Assembly: GCA_003175915.1 (NCBI GenBank) | Contig: PSRH01000186.1 | Span: 1 to 8,024, forward strand | Direction of reading: 5' to 3' | DNA from: Candidatus Melainabacteria bacterium | GTDB lineage: Bacteria; Cyanobacteriota; Vampirovibrionia; Obscuribacterales; Obscuribacteraceae | DNA length: 8,024 nt | In this document: positions 1-6,470 of the stretch, piece by piece | How positions within the stretch are numbered: the stretch's first letter is position 1 | Layout of the letters: every line of letters starts with the position of its first letter | The notes under the pieces: model-generated | Seen by the model: the letters and a program-made list of their open reading frames with translations, nothing else | Databases searched by the model: none | Told to the model about the DNA's origin: nothing | Made by a program: the position numbers and the translations under genes

Positions 1-44
1 GACATGAAATATGCATGCCGACTTGACGCAAACCTTCGCTAACT

Positions 45-92
45 TAGGGGCGATGCCATGCATCGCCTGGGCCGGGCATGGCCCAGCCCCTA
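45..92 (+). repeat. Structured GC-rich intergenic repeat, copy A
   Basis: A compact element that can fold as a three-way junction. The outer stem is TAGGGGC (45-51) with GCCCCTA (86-92). Inside it are a first hairpin, GGCGATG-CCATG-CATCGCC (49-67), and a second, TGGGCC-GGGCAT-GGCCCA (68-85); the outer stem and first hairpin compete for bases 49-51. The 23 bases at 45-67 match the minus strand of copy C (6328-6306) at 20 positions, and 47-64 match the minus strand of copy B (1931-1914) at 17 of 18. It overlaps the stop codon of the minus-strand kinase (90-92), so it would form the 3' end of that mRNA. No T-run follows it on either strand, so it is not a classical intrinsic terminator. It resembles REP/BIME-type or MITE-like elements, but no family is assigned. 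Confidence 0.75.
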
Positions 93-1808
93 CTGAGCCT
101 GCGCCCGAAAGCCCAGATGTCTGACAATTCTGCCGAAGGGACTCTTGGCCGTTCGCTTTTCAAATAGAGGTATGCGGAACCAGAAGGTGCTGCCTTGTCC
201 TTGGCTAGATTCGACGCCGAGTTGACCTTTGTGCCCATCGATAATCGATTTGCAGATCGCCAGTCCTAATCCGGCGCCCTTTTGCCCGGCTCCCTCGCGA
301 CCTTCGATTTGCTTAAAGCGTTCAAAAATGGCTTCCTTGTACTGGGCAGGAATGCCAGGCCCTTGATCGGCCACTTTCACTTCCGCCCAGGTATCGCTGC
401 CCTGGCAATCAACCGCTATGGTTGAATTCTCAGGCGAGAATTTGATGGCGTTCGAGAGCATATTAATGAGAACCTGGACAATCCTGTCTTTGTCCGCGAA
501 GACAACCAGATCGGTGGTCGGCAAGGTGATTTCGATTTTCCGGCTGCGTGCCAGAAAACGAATACTATCGGTAGCGGACTGAAGGACCTCGTCCAGATTC
601 ACTTTGCCTAAATTCATGCGGAGCATACCGTGCTCAATCTTCTCCAGATCGAGCAGGTCGTTGACAAGATTAATTAACTGCGTCGTATTGTTCTGGGCAA
701 TCCGCACATCTTCGAGAGCCTCGTCGGAAAGAGTGCCGCTCGCTCCCTGGGCAAGCAATTCCAGAGAGAATTGAATGGAAGTCAGAGGCGAGCGCAAATC
801 GTGACTGACCATCTGCACTGCTTCCTGCCTGCGCCGCTCCACTTCCTTCTGCGCCGTAATGTCTTTAGCAATGGCGATGACGCGATTGTCCTCATCAGAC
901 CAATAGGCTGACCAGGACATAGCCATCCAGTGACCATTCTTGTGACGAATCCAATTCTCGAAAGCAAGCCCAGTTTTGTTGGCAACTAGCTCCCGTAAGG
1001 CTTCCAGAGTGGCATGCACATCTTCGCCTTTAACCAGACCGATGATATTGCGTCCGATTAGTTCTTGTGACTGATAACCCCAATGAGCGAAGACGGCTTC
1101 GCTGAAAGAGGAGAAATTGAGATTGCGATCGAGAGAACAGACGACTACTTCATTCTTGACTCGGGCCAGCGGTTTCCCTTTGGCGTTCTCCGTTATCCAG
1201 GCACTATCTTTGAGGTCACGCTCTAAATTGGCCCATTGTGATTGCTCGTCAGTTTGCTCTGTCTCGTCCTCTGCTTTTTTACTTTCTAACTGATCTGCCG
1301 TCTTTAGATCTTCGTCTTTCGCTGATAGCGGCCTCTCTTTGCCTGCCAGTTTCGACAAGCCAACAGCAGCAACGCAAATGGCTGTGACAAGCTCGATGCT
1401 GGTCAAGTAGCGGTACTTAGGTGCGCTATCCGCGGGAGCATGCCAGGAAACGGCGTCACTGCCGGCATCATTCGGCCTGTCGTTTGCCGGGCGGCCACGA
1501 CGCCAGTAAGGTAACTCATCGTCGTTATTAAGACTTCTCCTACCGGCATTGCTGCGCTCAGCGGCCAATGCCTTAGCGGTCGCTTCCTCGTTGGCAGCCA
1601 GCTCCCTCATTACCCGCTCGGATAAGCTGGCGATTGCCGCTTGTGGCGGCGGAAATTCTGGACGATCTGATGAGTTCAAAGGCGACGGTCCTCCCTGGAT
1701 GAGTAACCGCAACTTTAGTAAATTAGAGGCGCTACTAAGCCTTGGAAGCGTAATGGAAGAGTACTCATAAATTGGCTGCATGTCAAGAAAAATCGGGATA
1801 TTTGGCAT
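90..1808 (-). CDS. PAS-domain sensor histidine kinase (HK1)
   Basis: A 572-residue histidine kinase that should autophosphorylate a histidine and pass the phosphate to a response regulator. Residues 1-133 are proline-, aspartate- and arginine-rich and match no sensor domain I recognise. One hydrophobic stretch at about 136-152 may be a single membrane segment, followed by a charged linker. A PAS domain spans about 215-320 and ends in the typical DITAQKEVE. HisKA follows, with phospho-acceptor His336 in MVSHDLRSPLTS. The HATPase has the N box around Asn449-Asn453 (NMLSNAIKFS), G1 DQGPGIP at 481-487, the F box near 495-499 and G2 GAGLGL at 511-516. All catalytic motifs are intact. The PAS-to-HATPase half is clearly paralogous to the kinase at 3512-5389, but the transmembrane/HAMP architecture is missing. 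It is transcribed away from the TPR-HK2-regulator genes and has no regulator of its own here. The start is uncertain: there is no clear Shine-Dalgarno, and Met10 (codon 1781-1779) is an alternative. The stop lies inside repeat A. Confidence 0.93.
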   Translation of the reverse strand: MPNIPIFLDMQPIYEYSSITLPRLSSASNLLKLRLLIQGGPSPLNSSDRPEFPPPQAAIASLSERVMRELAANEEATAKALAAERSNAGRRSLNNDDELPYWRRGRPANDRPNDAGSDAVSWHAPADSAPKYRYLTSIELVTAICVAAVGLSKLAGKERPLSAKDEDLKTADQLESKKAEDETEQTDEQSQWANLERDLKDSAWITENAKGKPLARVKNEVVVCSLDRNLNFSSFSEAVFAHWGYQSQELIGRNIIGLVKGEDVHATLEALRELVANKTGLAFENWIRHKNGHWMAMSWSAYWSDEDNRVIAIAKDITAQKEVERRRQEAVQMVSHDLRSPLTSIQFSLELLAQGASGTLSDEALEDVRIAQNNTTQLINLVNDLLDLEKIEHGMLRMNLGKVNLDEVLQSATDSIRFLARSRKIEITLPTTDLVVFADKDRIVQVLINMLSNAIKFSPENSTIAVDCQGSDTWAEVKVADQGPGIPAQYKEAIFERFKQIEGREGAGQKGAGLGLAICKSIIDGHKGQLGVESSQGQGSTFWFRIPLFEKRTAKSPFGRIVRHLGFRAQAQ

Positions 1809-1812
1809 ATCC
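1796..1812 (-). promoter_or_regulatory. Inverted repeat covering the HK1 start codon
   Basis: On the HK1 mRNA strand the sequence reads GGATAT-GCCAA-ATATCC, a perfect 6-bp stem with a 5-nt loop. The A and T of the annotated ATG (1808-1806) lie in the stem. The hairpin could limit initiation, or the palindrome could be a DNA-binding site, or the true start may be Met10 just downstream of it. The stem is A/T-rich and modest in strength, so a functional role is inference. Confidence 0.35.
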
Positions 1813-1815
1813 GTT

Positions 1816-1831
1816 TTCGTAGGTCTACGAA
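1816..1831. promoter_or_regulatory. Candidate operator palindrome in the divergent region
   Basis: TTCGTAG-GT-CTACGAA is a perfect 7-bp inverted repeat with a 2-bp centre, placed 8 bp upstream of the HK1 start. A TACGA half-motif recurs 10 bp further on (1826-1830 and 1836-1840), one helical turn away, a spacing often used by dimeric or tandem-binding regulators. Two GATATC palindromes lie nearby at 1862-1867 and 1883-1888. No convincing sigma70 -35/-10 pair could be placed here on either strand, so the site is a candidate only. Confidence 0.4.
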
Positions 1832-1888
1832 GTATTACGAGACTTTTTTGAAGAGAGTGGGGATATCTTGTATTGCCTTTTCGATATC

Positions 1889-1934
1889 AGGCATGGGCCA
1901 TGGCCGCCCGGACGATGAATGGCATCGCCCCGCA
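1889..1934 (-). repeat. Structured GC-rich intergenic repeat, copy B (diverged)
   Basis: A diverged copy of the element at 45-92, in the opposite orientation. The conserved hairpin is CGATG-AATGG-CATCG (1913-1927), and the second hairpin is around GGGCCATGGCC (1895-1905). On the minus strand 1931-1914 match 47-64 at 17 of 18 positions. The outer closing stem has decayed. It sits between the divergent genes. An open TTG-initiated extension of the downstream gene runs through it, and an intergenic repeat there argues that the extension is not coding. Confidence 0.65.
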
Positions 1935-2027
1935 GTGAAGACACACCGCTATAATCGAGGCCAGTCCGCTCAGAACTGTCGGCAAATTGCGCGTTTTAGG
2001 CTCATGGCTTTAGCGACTGACAAAAGA

Positions 2028-3515
2028 ATGAAACGCTACTTGCACCACTGGCAGATTGTCGGCGCGCTCCCACCCTTATTGGTATTTTGCAGTTGCTCGT
2101 TATTCGATACGGATAAATCGCGAAGCTGGCACGCCTTCCGCTCTAGCGGGGAAGCAGCCATTTTGAAGGAAGATTGGAGTGGCGCTAAAACTTCGTTCCA
2201 GTCAGCCCTTAAGGAAGTGGAATCGCTGCCGGATGAGAGCATGCGAGTAGCGATCAGTCTGAAGGATTTATCTTCAGTATGTTTGCATGAAGACGACAAT
2301 AAGTTAGCTGATCGATTGTCGAACCGAGCCTTGCAGTTACTGGACAGACCCGCCCTGGCCGGCACTGACCCCAACACTCTTTTCACGCAGCGCGAGCTCG
2401 GACAGGCCTTGATTAATCTGGGCGATTACTATTTCAAGCGGGTGAAGGACTTCGACCAAGCTCTTTTGCTTTACAGCAAGGCCGAAGCCATATTTGAGGG
2501 ACTGGTCAGACATCATGAGACCAGTTCTGTCAATTGTATTGCCGGTTACCATCTGGCCTGCAGCTTAACCGGTGCAGGACGGGCTTATGCGGCTTTGCAA
2601 AAAGAGAAAGAAGCTACCCAGGTGTATGGCAAAGCCCTTGATCCGGAACTGCTTCCGGCCATTCCCGAAGTAGCCAGAAGACAACTGGTATTAGCTTATG
2701 CCGAGCTTCCTCAACTGGCACCAGCAGAGGCAGCCGATTACGCCAAAAGGTGCAGTGTCAGCATAGGCGACAAGCAAGTGCCCGAAGACATTTCCCATCA
2801 ACATTTGGCTCGCGCTCGCCAACTTATTCGTCTGGAGCAGCTCGTCTCCGCACGGCAAGAGTTACTCGAGGCTCAATCAATCGCAGAGAGGCTGACCCAG
2901 CCTAACCGGCATTTAGCGGAGATTCTCCAAACGCTGGGTATTCTCTATATCAAGCAAATGGATTTCGTCGAAGCTGAATCGATTTTGCTCAGGGCCGTTC
3001 CAATATTCGAAAAGACCAACACCGGCGATCCCCGACCTCTGGGCGATTGCCTATTCACGTTGGGCACCATGTACCTGCGTGCCGGTAAACCGGAAAAAGC
3101 GGAAGCAATCGCTTTACGACGCAGGAATCTCTGGTTGGAAGCCAATGGACCAGACGACGTCGATACGATTAAGGCCAACATATTTGTTGGCGAGGTCTAC
3201 TTCCAGGGCAAGAAATTTGACCAGGCAGGCAAGTATTACGGCGAGGCGGCCGATGCCCTGCACAAAAGCCCACATCCTGACCTAAGGCTTATGGCTCGAG
3301 CCGACACAGGAGTGGCGGCAACTCTCGTGCACAAAGGTAACTATGCGGAGGCGAAGCCAATTCTGGAGAAAGCTCTGGAATACTGGCGGGGTCATTACCA
3401 GTCAGATCCAAAATCAGCCGATGTAACTGAGGCTTTGTACAGTCAAGTGAAGCAACATCTGGGCATATCATCTAGGGTAAGCACACCGTTCGTTCCCAAC
3501 CAGCCCAACCCATGA
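2028..3515 (+). CDS. TPR-repeat protein, probable lipoprotein
   Basis: From the ATG at 2028 this gives 495 residues. The N-terminus MKRYLHHWQIVGALPPLLVF followed by CSC looks like a lipoprotein signal peptide: basic n-region, hydrophobic core, then Cys23 preceded by Ser. Cys21 is possible but preceded by a bulky Phe. The rest is helical tetratricopeptide-like repeats at about 34-66, 131-157, 175-204, 259-288, 299-328, 341-369, 384-411 and 425-453. The clearest ones carry the G-Y and A-A pattern (for example LGILYIKQMDFVEAESILLRA, split at position 310). TPR arrays mediate protein-protein contacts; no enzymatic motif is visible. An ATG at 2004 would add eight residues and a TTG at 1848 sixty, but the latter runs through repeat B. 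None has a strong Shine-Dalgarno, and 2028 is chosen for the signal peptide. The stop overlaps the next start (ATGA), so it is translationally coupled to HK2. A role as an extracytoplasmic partner of HK2 is inferred. Confidence 0.85.
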   Translation: MKRYLHHWQIVGALPPLLVFCSCSLFDTDKSRSWHAFRSSGEAAILKEDWSGAKTSFQSALKEVESLPDESMRVAISLKDLSSVCLHEDDNKLADRLSNRALQLLDRPALAGTDPNTLFTQRELGQALINLGDYYFKRVKDFDQALLLYSKAEAIFEGLVRHHETSSVNCIAGYHLACSLTGAGRAYAALQKEKEATQVYGKALDPELLPAIPEVARRQLVLAYAELPQLAPAEAADYAKRCSVSIGDKQVPEDISHQHLARARQLIRLEQLVSARQELLEAQSIAERLTQPNRHLAEILQTLGILYIKQMDFVEAESILLRAVPIFEKTNTGDPRPLGDCLFTLGTMYLRAGKPEKAEAIALRRRNLWLEANGPDDVDTIKANIFVGEVYFQGKKFDQAGKYYGEAADALHKSPHPDLRLMARADTGVAATLVHKGNYAEAKPILEKALEYWRGHYQSDPKSADVTEALYSQVKQHLGISSRVSTPFVPNQPNP

Positions 3516-5389
3516 ACTTCGCAAAAATTCCCGAGCAAATTTGGCGCCCTGTTGAGCTCGATCTGAAGATATCGCAAAAGGGCTTGGTTTTGGTTTTGGT
3601 TCCCCTATTCTTCGGCGTCATTTTCTTCACTTCCCTTGCTTTTTTACTCGGACAAGCGGAATCAGACGTTTGGAAAGAATCGGACGCTCGTATGGTGGTT
3701 ACGAGAGTAAACGGCATAGGCAGGCATTTTATCAATGCCAGTCAATCCCTCTTTCGCTATACGCTCACCAAGAATCGCGATATACGCGAGCAATTCGAGC
3801 AAGAAACAGAGGCAATCATTGCTGATGTGGAAACGATTCGAGAGCTGTCGATCGACCATCCCTGGCAGATTCCAAACATTGAGAAGATGGAACGACTGGC
3901 CAATGACGGCTTGCGCATGTTCGAAACCGTGCTCCAACTCGTCGAACAACCAGACCGAATTGCTCTTACGCATAACGCCGTCAACTACGAAAAGGACATC
4001 ACCGAGCTCTTGGATCGCTTGTCTTACATCGCCCGCCAAATCGTTGAATCCGAGCAAGAACAGCTGAATAAGACGATTTTGAGCAGTAGCAAAATGCGAG
4101 AGTTGGCGGTCAATTGGTTGTATGCTGCTGCTGTCTGCAACGTCTTATTAGTCTTTTCTATGGCAATGCTCTTCAGTAAGGGCATCACGCAAAGACTGTC
4201 TACGCTTGTCGAGAACAGCAATCGCCTGGCAGGCAGGCGAGAGCTCTTGCAGCCCCTCAAAGGAAAAGACGAGATCGCCACCGTCGACCATGTTTTCCAC
4301 GAAATGGCTGAAACACTAGCTGACCTTGCTCGACGGGAACGAGCCGTAGTCGACAACGCCGTTGACGTTATTTGTTCTGTCGATGCTAACGGCCGCTTTC
4401 TCTCGGTTAATCAAGCATCGATCAAAGCCTGGGGCTATGAGGCAGACGAGCTGGTTGGTCAAAAAGTCTCAAATCTGGTGATTGAAGAAGATCGCGATCG
4501 CACCATCTCGACGATCAAAGAAATGATCGGCAGCACAGAAAGCAAGTTCATCGAAAACCGGATTCTCTGCAAAGACGAGTCAGTCGTCGAAGCCCTCTGG
4601 TCAGCTACCTGGTCGGCAAAAGAAGAAGCTTTCTTTTGCGTCGTCCATGACATCACGCAGCGCAAAGAAGTGGAGAGAATAAAGCAAGAGTTCCTCTCCA
4701 TGGTCAGCCACGATTTGCGTACACCATTGACAAGTATCCAGTTCTCGCTTGCCATCATCCTGGAGCAATCTAAAGACAAACTGCCCGTGGAGGTCGTCGA
4801 AGAACTCGAGGCGGCCGAGCGCAACAGCGATAATCTCATCACCTTGATCAGCCGATTGTTGGACGTAGAGAAGATAGAATCAGGCAAACTCGAGCTTGAT
4901 CTCGATCAGATGAAAGTGGCGGACCTGATTAACCGGGCTCGGGATGCGGTTGCCCCCTTTGCCAGCCGTCATGGGGTCGGCATTAATTTCGGCAAGACAG
5001 ATCTGCGCACCACCGCCGACGAAGACCGCCTGTTGCAGGTACTCGTCAACCTACTTTCTAACGCCATTAAATTCTCTCCAAAGGGCGGCCAAGTGACATT
5101 AGAGGTCAGGCAAGAACCTGAATGGCTTGAATTTGCCGTAATTGACCAGGGGCCGGGCATTCCCGAGGACTACAAAGATGCCATTTTTGACAGATTCCAA
5201 CAGGTAAAAATGTCCAAGTACAAGCGCAAAGGCGGCACCGGTCTGGGCTTGGCTATCTGCCGGGCGATTGTTTTGGCGCATTCCGGGCAAATAGGTGTGA
5301 GAAGCAAGGAAGGCGAGGGGAGCACTTTCTGGTTTAGAATTCCATGCCTCAACGGGGCGTCTTTGGCAGAAAAACAGGCTTCCGGCTAA
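3512..5389 (+). CDS. Transmembrane sensor histidine kinase, HAMP-PAS-HisKA-HATPase (HK2)
   Basis: A 625-residue membrane sensor kinase. TM1 is at about 24-47. An extracytoplasmic, mostly helical domain at about 48-197, of unassigned type, resembles the four-helix sensor modules of the CHASE3 kind. TM2 is at about 198-222, HAMP at about 223-275 and PAS at about 278-385, ending DITQRKEVE. HisKA has His400 in MVSHDLRTPLTS. The HATPase has the N box around Asn513-Asn517, G1 DQGPGIP at 545-551, an F box near 559 and G2 GTGLGL at 575-580. All catalytic residues are present. The gene starts inside the stop of the TPR gene (ATGA, 3512-3515) and has no Shine-Dalgarno upstream, so expression probably depends on translational coupling. 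A response regulator gene follows 120 bp downstream and is the likely phosphotransfer partner. The PAS-kinase half is paralogous to HK1. The extracytoplasmic ligand cannot be read from the sequence. Confidence 0.95.
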   Translation: MNFAKIPEQIWRPVELDLKISQKGLVLVLVPLFFGVIFFTSLAFLLGQAESDVWKESDARMVVTRVNGIGRHFINASQSLFRYTLTKNRDIREQFEQETEAIIADVETIRELSIDHPWQIPNIEKMERLANDGLRMFETVLQLVEQPDRIALTHNAVNYEKDITELLDRLSYIARQIVESEQEQLNKTILSSSKMRELAVNWLYAAAVCNVLLVFSMAMLFSKGITQRLSTLVENSNRLAGRRELLQPLKGKDEIATVDHVFHEMAETLADLARRERAVVDNAVDVICSVDANGRFLSVNQASIKAWGYEADELVGQKVSNLVIEEDRDRTISTIKEMIGSTESKFIENRILCKDESVVEALWSATWSAKEEAFFCVVHDITQRKEVERIKQEFLSMVSHDLRTPLTSIQFSLAIILEQSKDKLPVEVVEELEAAERNSDNLITLISRLLDVEKIESGKLELDLDQMKVADLINRARDAVAPFASRHGVGINFGKTDLRTTADEDRLLQVLVNLLSNAIKFSPKGGQVTLEVRQEPEWLEFAVIDQGPGIPEDYKDAIFDRFQQVKMSKYKRKGGTGLGLAICRAIVLAHSGQIGVRSKEGEGSTFWFRIPCLNGASLAEKQASG

Positions 5390-5401
5390 GATGAGTTAGC
5401 C
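5384..5401 (+). other. Small hairpin across the HK2 stop codon
   Basis: GGCTAA-GATGAG-TTAGCC is a perfect 6-bp inverted repeat that includes the TAA stop at 5387-5389. No T-run follows, so it is unlikely to be an intrinsic terminator. It could be a weak processing or mRNA-stability element, or chance. Confidence 0.25.
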
Positions 5402-5450
5402 TAATAAGCAAACCAGAGACTTTAAAGTGGCCCAAGTGGGGAAAACCGCC

Positions 5451-5479
5451 TCGATAAAGTAGGCAGTATTGGGGTATAA
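5451..5479 (+). promoter_or_regulatory. Candidate sigma70-type promoter for the response regulator
   Basis: A -10-like TATAAC (5474-5479) lies 17 bp after TCGATA (5451-5456), which matches TTGACA at 4 of 6 positions. Transcription would begin near 5486 and give a leader of about 24 nt. The 120-bp gap after HK2 is consistent with the regulator having its own promoter, with or without read-through from the kinase operon. Confidence 0.45.
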
Positions 5480-5502
5480 CACAGGTACTTTCAGTGTTGG
5501 TC

Positions 5503-5507
5503 GAGGA
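5503..5507 (+). promoter_or_regulatory. Ribosome binding site of the response regulator
   Basis: GAGGA lies only 2 nt before the ATG at 5510. The spacing is short, but this is the only purine-rich match, and the conserved receiver N-terminus (SKVLLVEDD) begins immediately after this ATG, which supports the start. Confidence 0.5.
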
Positions 5508-5509
5508 CT

Positions 5510-6220
5510 ATGTCAAAAGTATTGCTGGTTGAAGACGATCTGGATTTAGTTTCGCGTATAACGAAATGGCTCACTCTTGAGCGCTATTCCGTGGAAGCCG
5601 TCGCTAATGGCAGGGAAGCGCTGGAGCTTCTGCGCGATGTAAAGTACGATTTCATCATTCTCGATTGGCACCTGCCGGAGCTCTCCGGAATTGAGGTGTG
5701 CAAGTATTTCCGTTCGAGCGGGGGCAACACACCAATTTTGATTCTCACCGGCAAATCCGACATTGCCGATAAAGAGACCGGTCTGGATGCTGGCGCCGAT
5801 GATTATCTGACCAAGCCATTTCATCCGCGTGAATTATCAGCCAGACTGCGAGCGCTTGGCCGCCGTCCAACCGAATGCCTTGATGATCAGTTAAGAGCGG
5901 GCGATCTGGTTTTGCAGATTCACAAGTATCGTCTGACCAAGAACGGCGTCGAAATCGATTTACTGCCGCTTGAATTCTCGCTTCTTGAGTTTTTTATGCG
6001 CCATCCCGGACGGGTCTTTGGCGCCGATGCCCTTCTGGAACGTGTCTGGCCGGTTAACTCCGAAGCATCACCGGAAGCGGTGAGGACCTGCATAAAGACG
6101 CTTCGCAAAAAAATCGACACGGAAGGCGAGCCATCTCTTATCAAGACAGTGCACGGCGTCGGCTATAAACTGGAAGTGCCGACCAAAACACCAGCCAAAA
6201 CACTAGCTGAACATATGTAG
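5510..6220 (+). CDS. OmpR/PhoB-family two-component response regulator
   Basis: A 236-residue cytoplasmic transcription factor. The receiver domain (about 3-115) has the acidic pair Asp9-Asp10, phospho-acceptor Asp52 in FIILDWHLP, the switch Thr80 (ILILTGK) and Lys102 in the DDYLTKPF motif. A short linker leads to a winged-helix DNA-binding domain (about 128-224) with the usual LPLEFSLLEFF, recognition-helix region VRTCIKTLRKKI and the C-terminal hairpin TVHGVGYKLE. Length and architecture are ordinary for the family. It follows HK2 on the same strand and is its likely phosphorylation target. HK1, whose catalytic half resembles that of HK2, could also act on it. The final residues (PTKTPAKTLAEHM) form a short unstructured tail. 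Target genes cannot be inferred; the palindromes in the divergent HK1/TPR region are possible autoregulatory sites. Confidence 0.95.
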   Translation: MSKVLLVEDDLDLVSRITKWLTLERYSVEAVANGREALELLRDVKYDFIILDWHLPELSGIEVCKYFRSSGGNTPILILTGKSDIADKETGLDAGADDYLTKPFHPRELSARLRALGRRPTECLDDQLRAGDLVLQIHKYRLTKNGVEIDLLPLEFSLLEFFMRHPGRVFGADALLERVWPVNSEASPEAVRTCIKTLRKKIDTEGEPSLIKTVHGVGYKLEVPTKTPAKTLAEHM

Positions 6221-6262
6221 GCGCTCTCGGGGCCATTAGCATACCTTGTGATCGCCTCAGCC

Positions 6263-6329
6263 GTGGGGGCGCATCGCCCGGGTTCGGTGAACTTCTTTTG
6301 AATCGGGCGACGCATGGCGTCGTCCCTAC
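6263..6329 (-). repeat. Structured GC-rich intergenic repeat, copy C (long form)
   Basis: A third copy of the element, with a longer middle. Its arms pair GTGGGGGCG (6263-6271) with CGTCCCTAC (6321-6329), using two G-T wobbles. Internal hairpins are GGGCG-CAT-CGCCC (6267-6279), GTTC-GGT-GAAC (6282-6292) and CGACGC-ATG-GCGTCG (6308-6322). On the minus strand 6328-6306 match copy A (45-67) at 20 of 23 positions. Two of the three differences are a paired change (T-A in A, C-G here) that keeps the stem. It lies 43 bp after the response regulator stop and before the terminator. Confidence 0.7.
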
Positions 6330-6419
6330 AGTTGTGATTTCATTGAGATTTCAGTTTGCCGTGAATCGTTCGGGGTTGGTATTGCCGGTGGTGCCCTATT
6401 AGCAATAAAAAAAGATGAT

Positions 6420-6452
6420 AAGGTCCGGTTGTGAGCGACACAACCGGACCTT
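6420..6452. terminator. Intrinsic terminator between convergent genes
   Basis: A perfect 14-bp stem, AAGGTCCGGTTGTG (6420-6433) with CACAACCGGACCTT (6439-6452), closes a 5-nt loop AGCGA. On the minus strand it lies 18 bp past the oxidase stop; a run of seven U (A7 at 6407-6413) follows after a 6-nt spacer. On the plus strand the tail is only TTTCTC, weaker but usable. It probably ends transcripts from both sides, mainly the oxidase. Confidence 0.85.
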
Positions 6453-6470
6453 TCTCATTCGGCTAGACCA

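Noticed and set aside
1848..2027. TTG-initiated N-terminal extension of the TPR protein.
   Set aside because: It runs through repeat copy B, would bury the signal peptide 60 residues inside the protein and lacks a Shine-Dalgarno; the ATG at 2028 (or 2004) is more credible.
6327..6434. Short plus-strand frame ending GVGIAGGALLAIKKDDKVRL and a stop.
   Set aside because: It has no start or recognisable family, emerges from repeat C and ends inside the terminator stem; probably a chance open frame.
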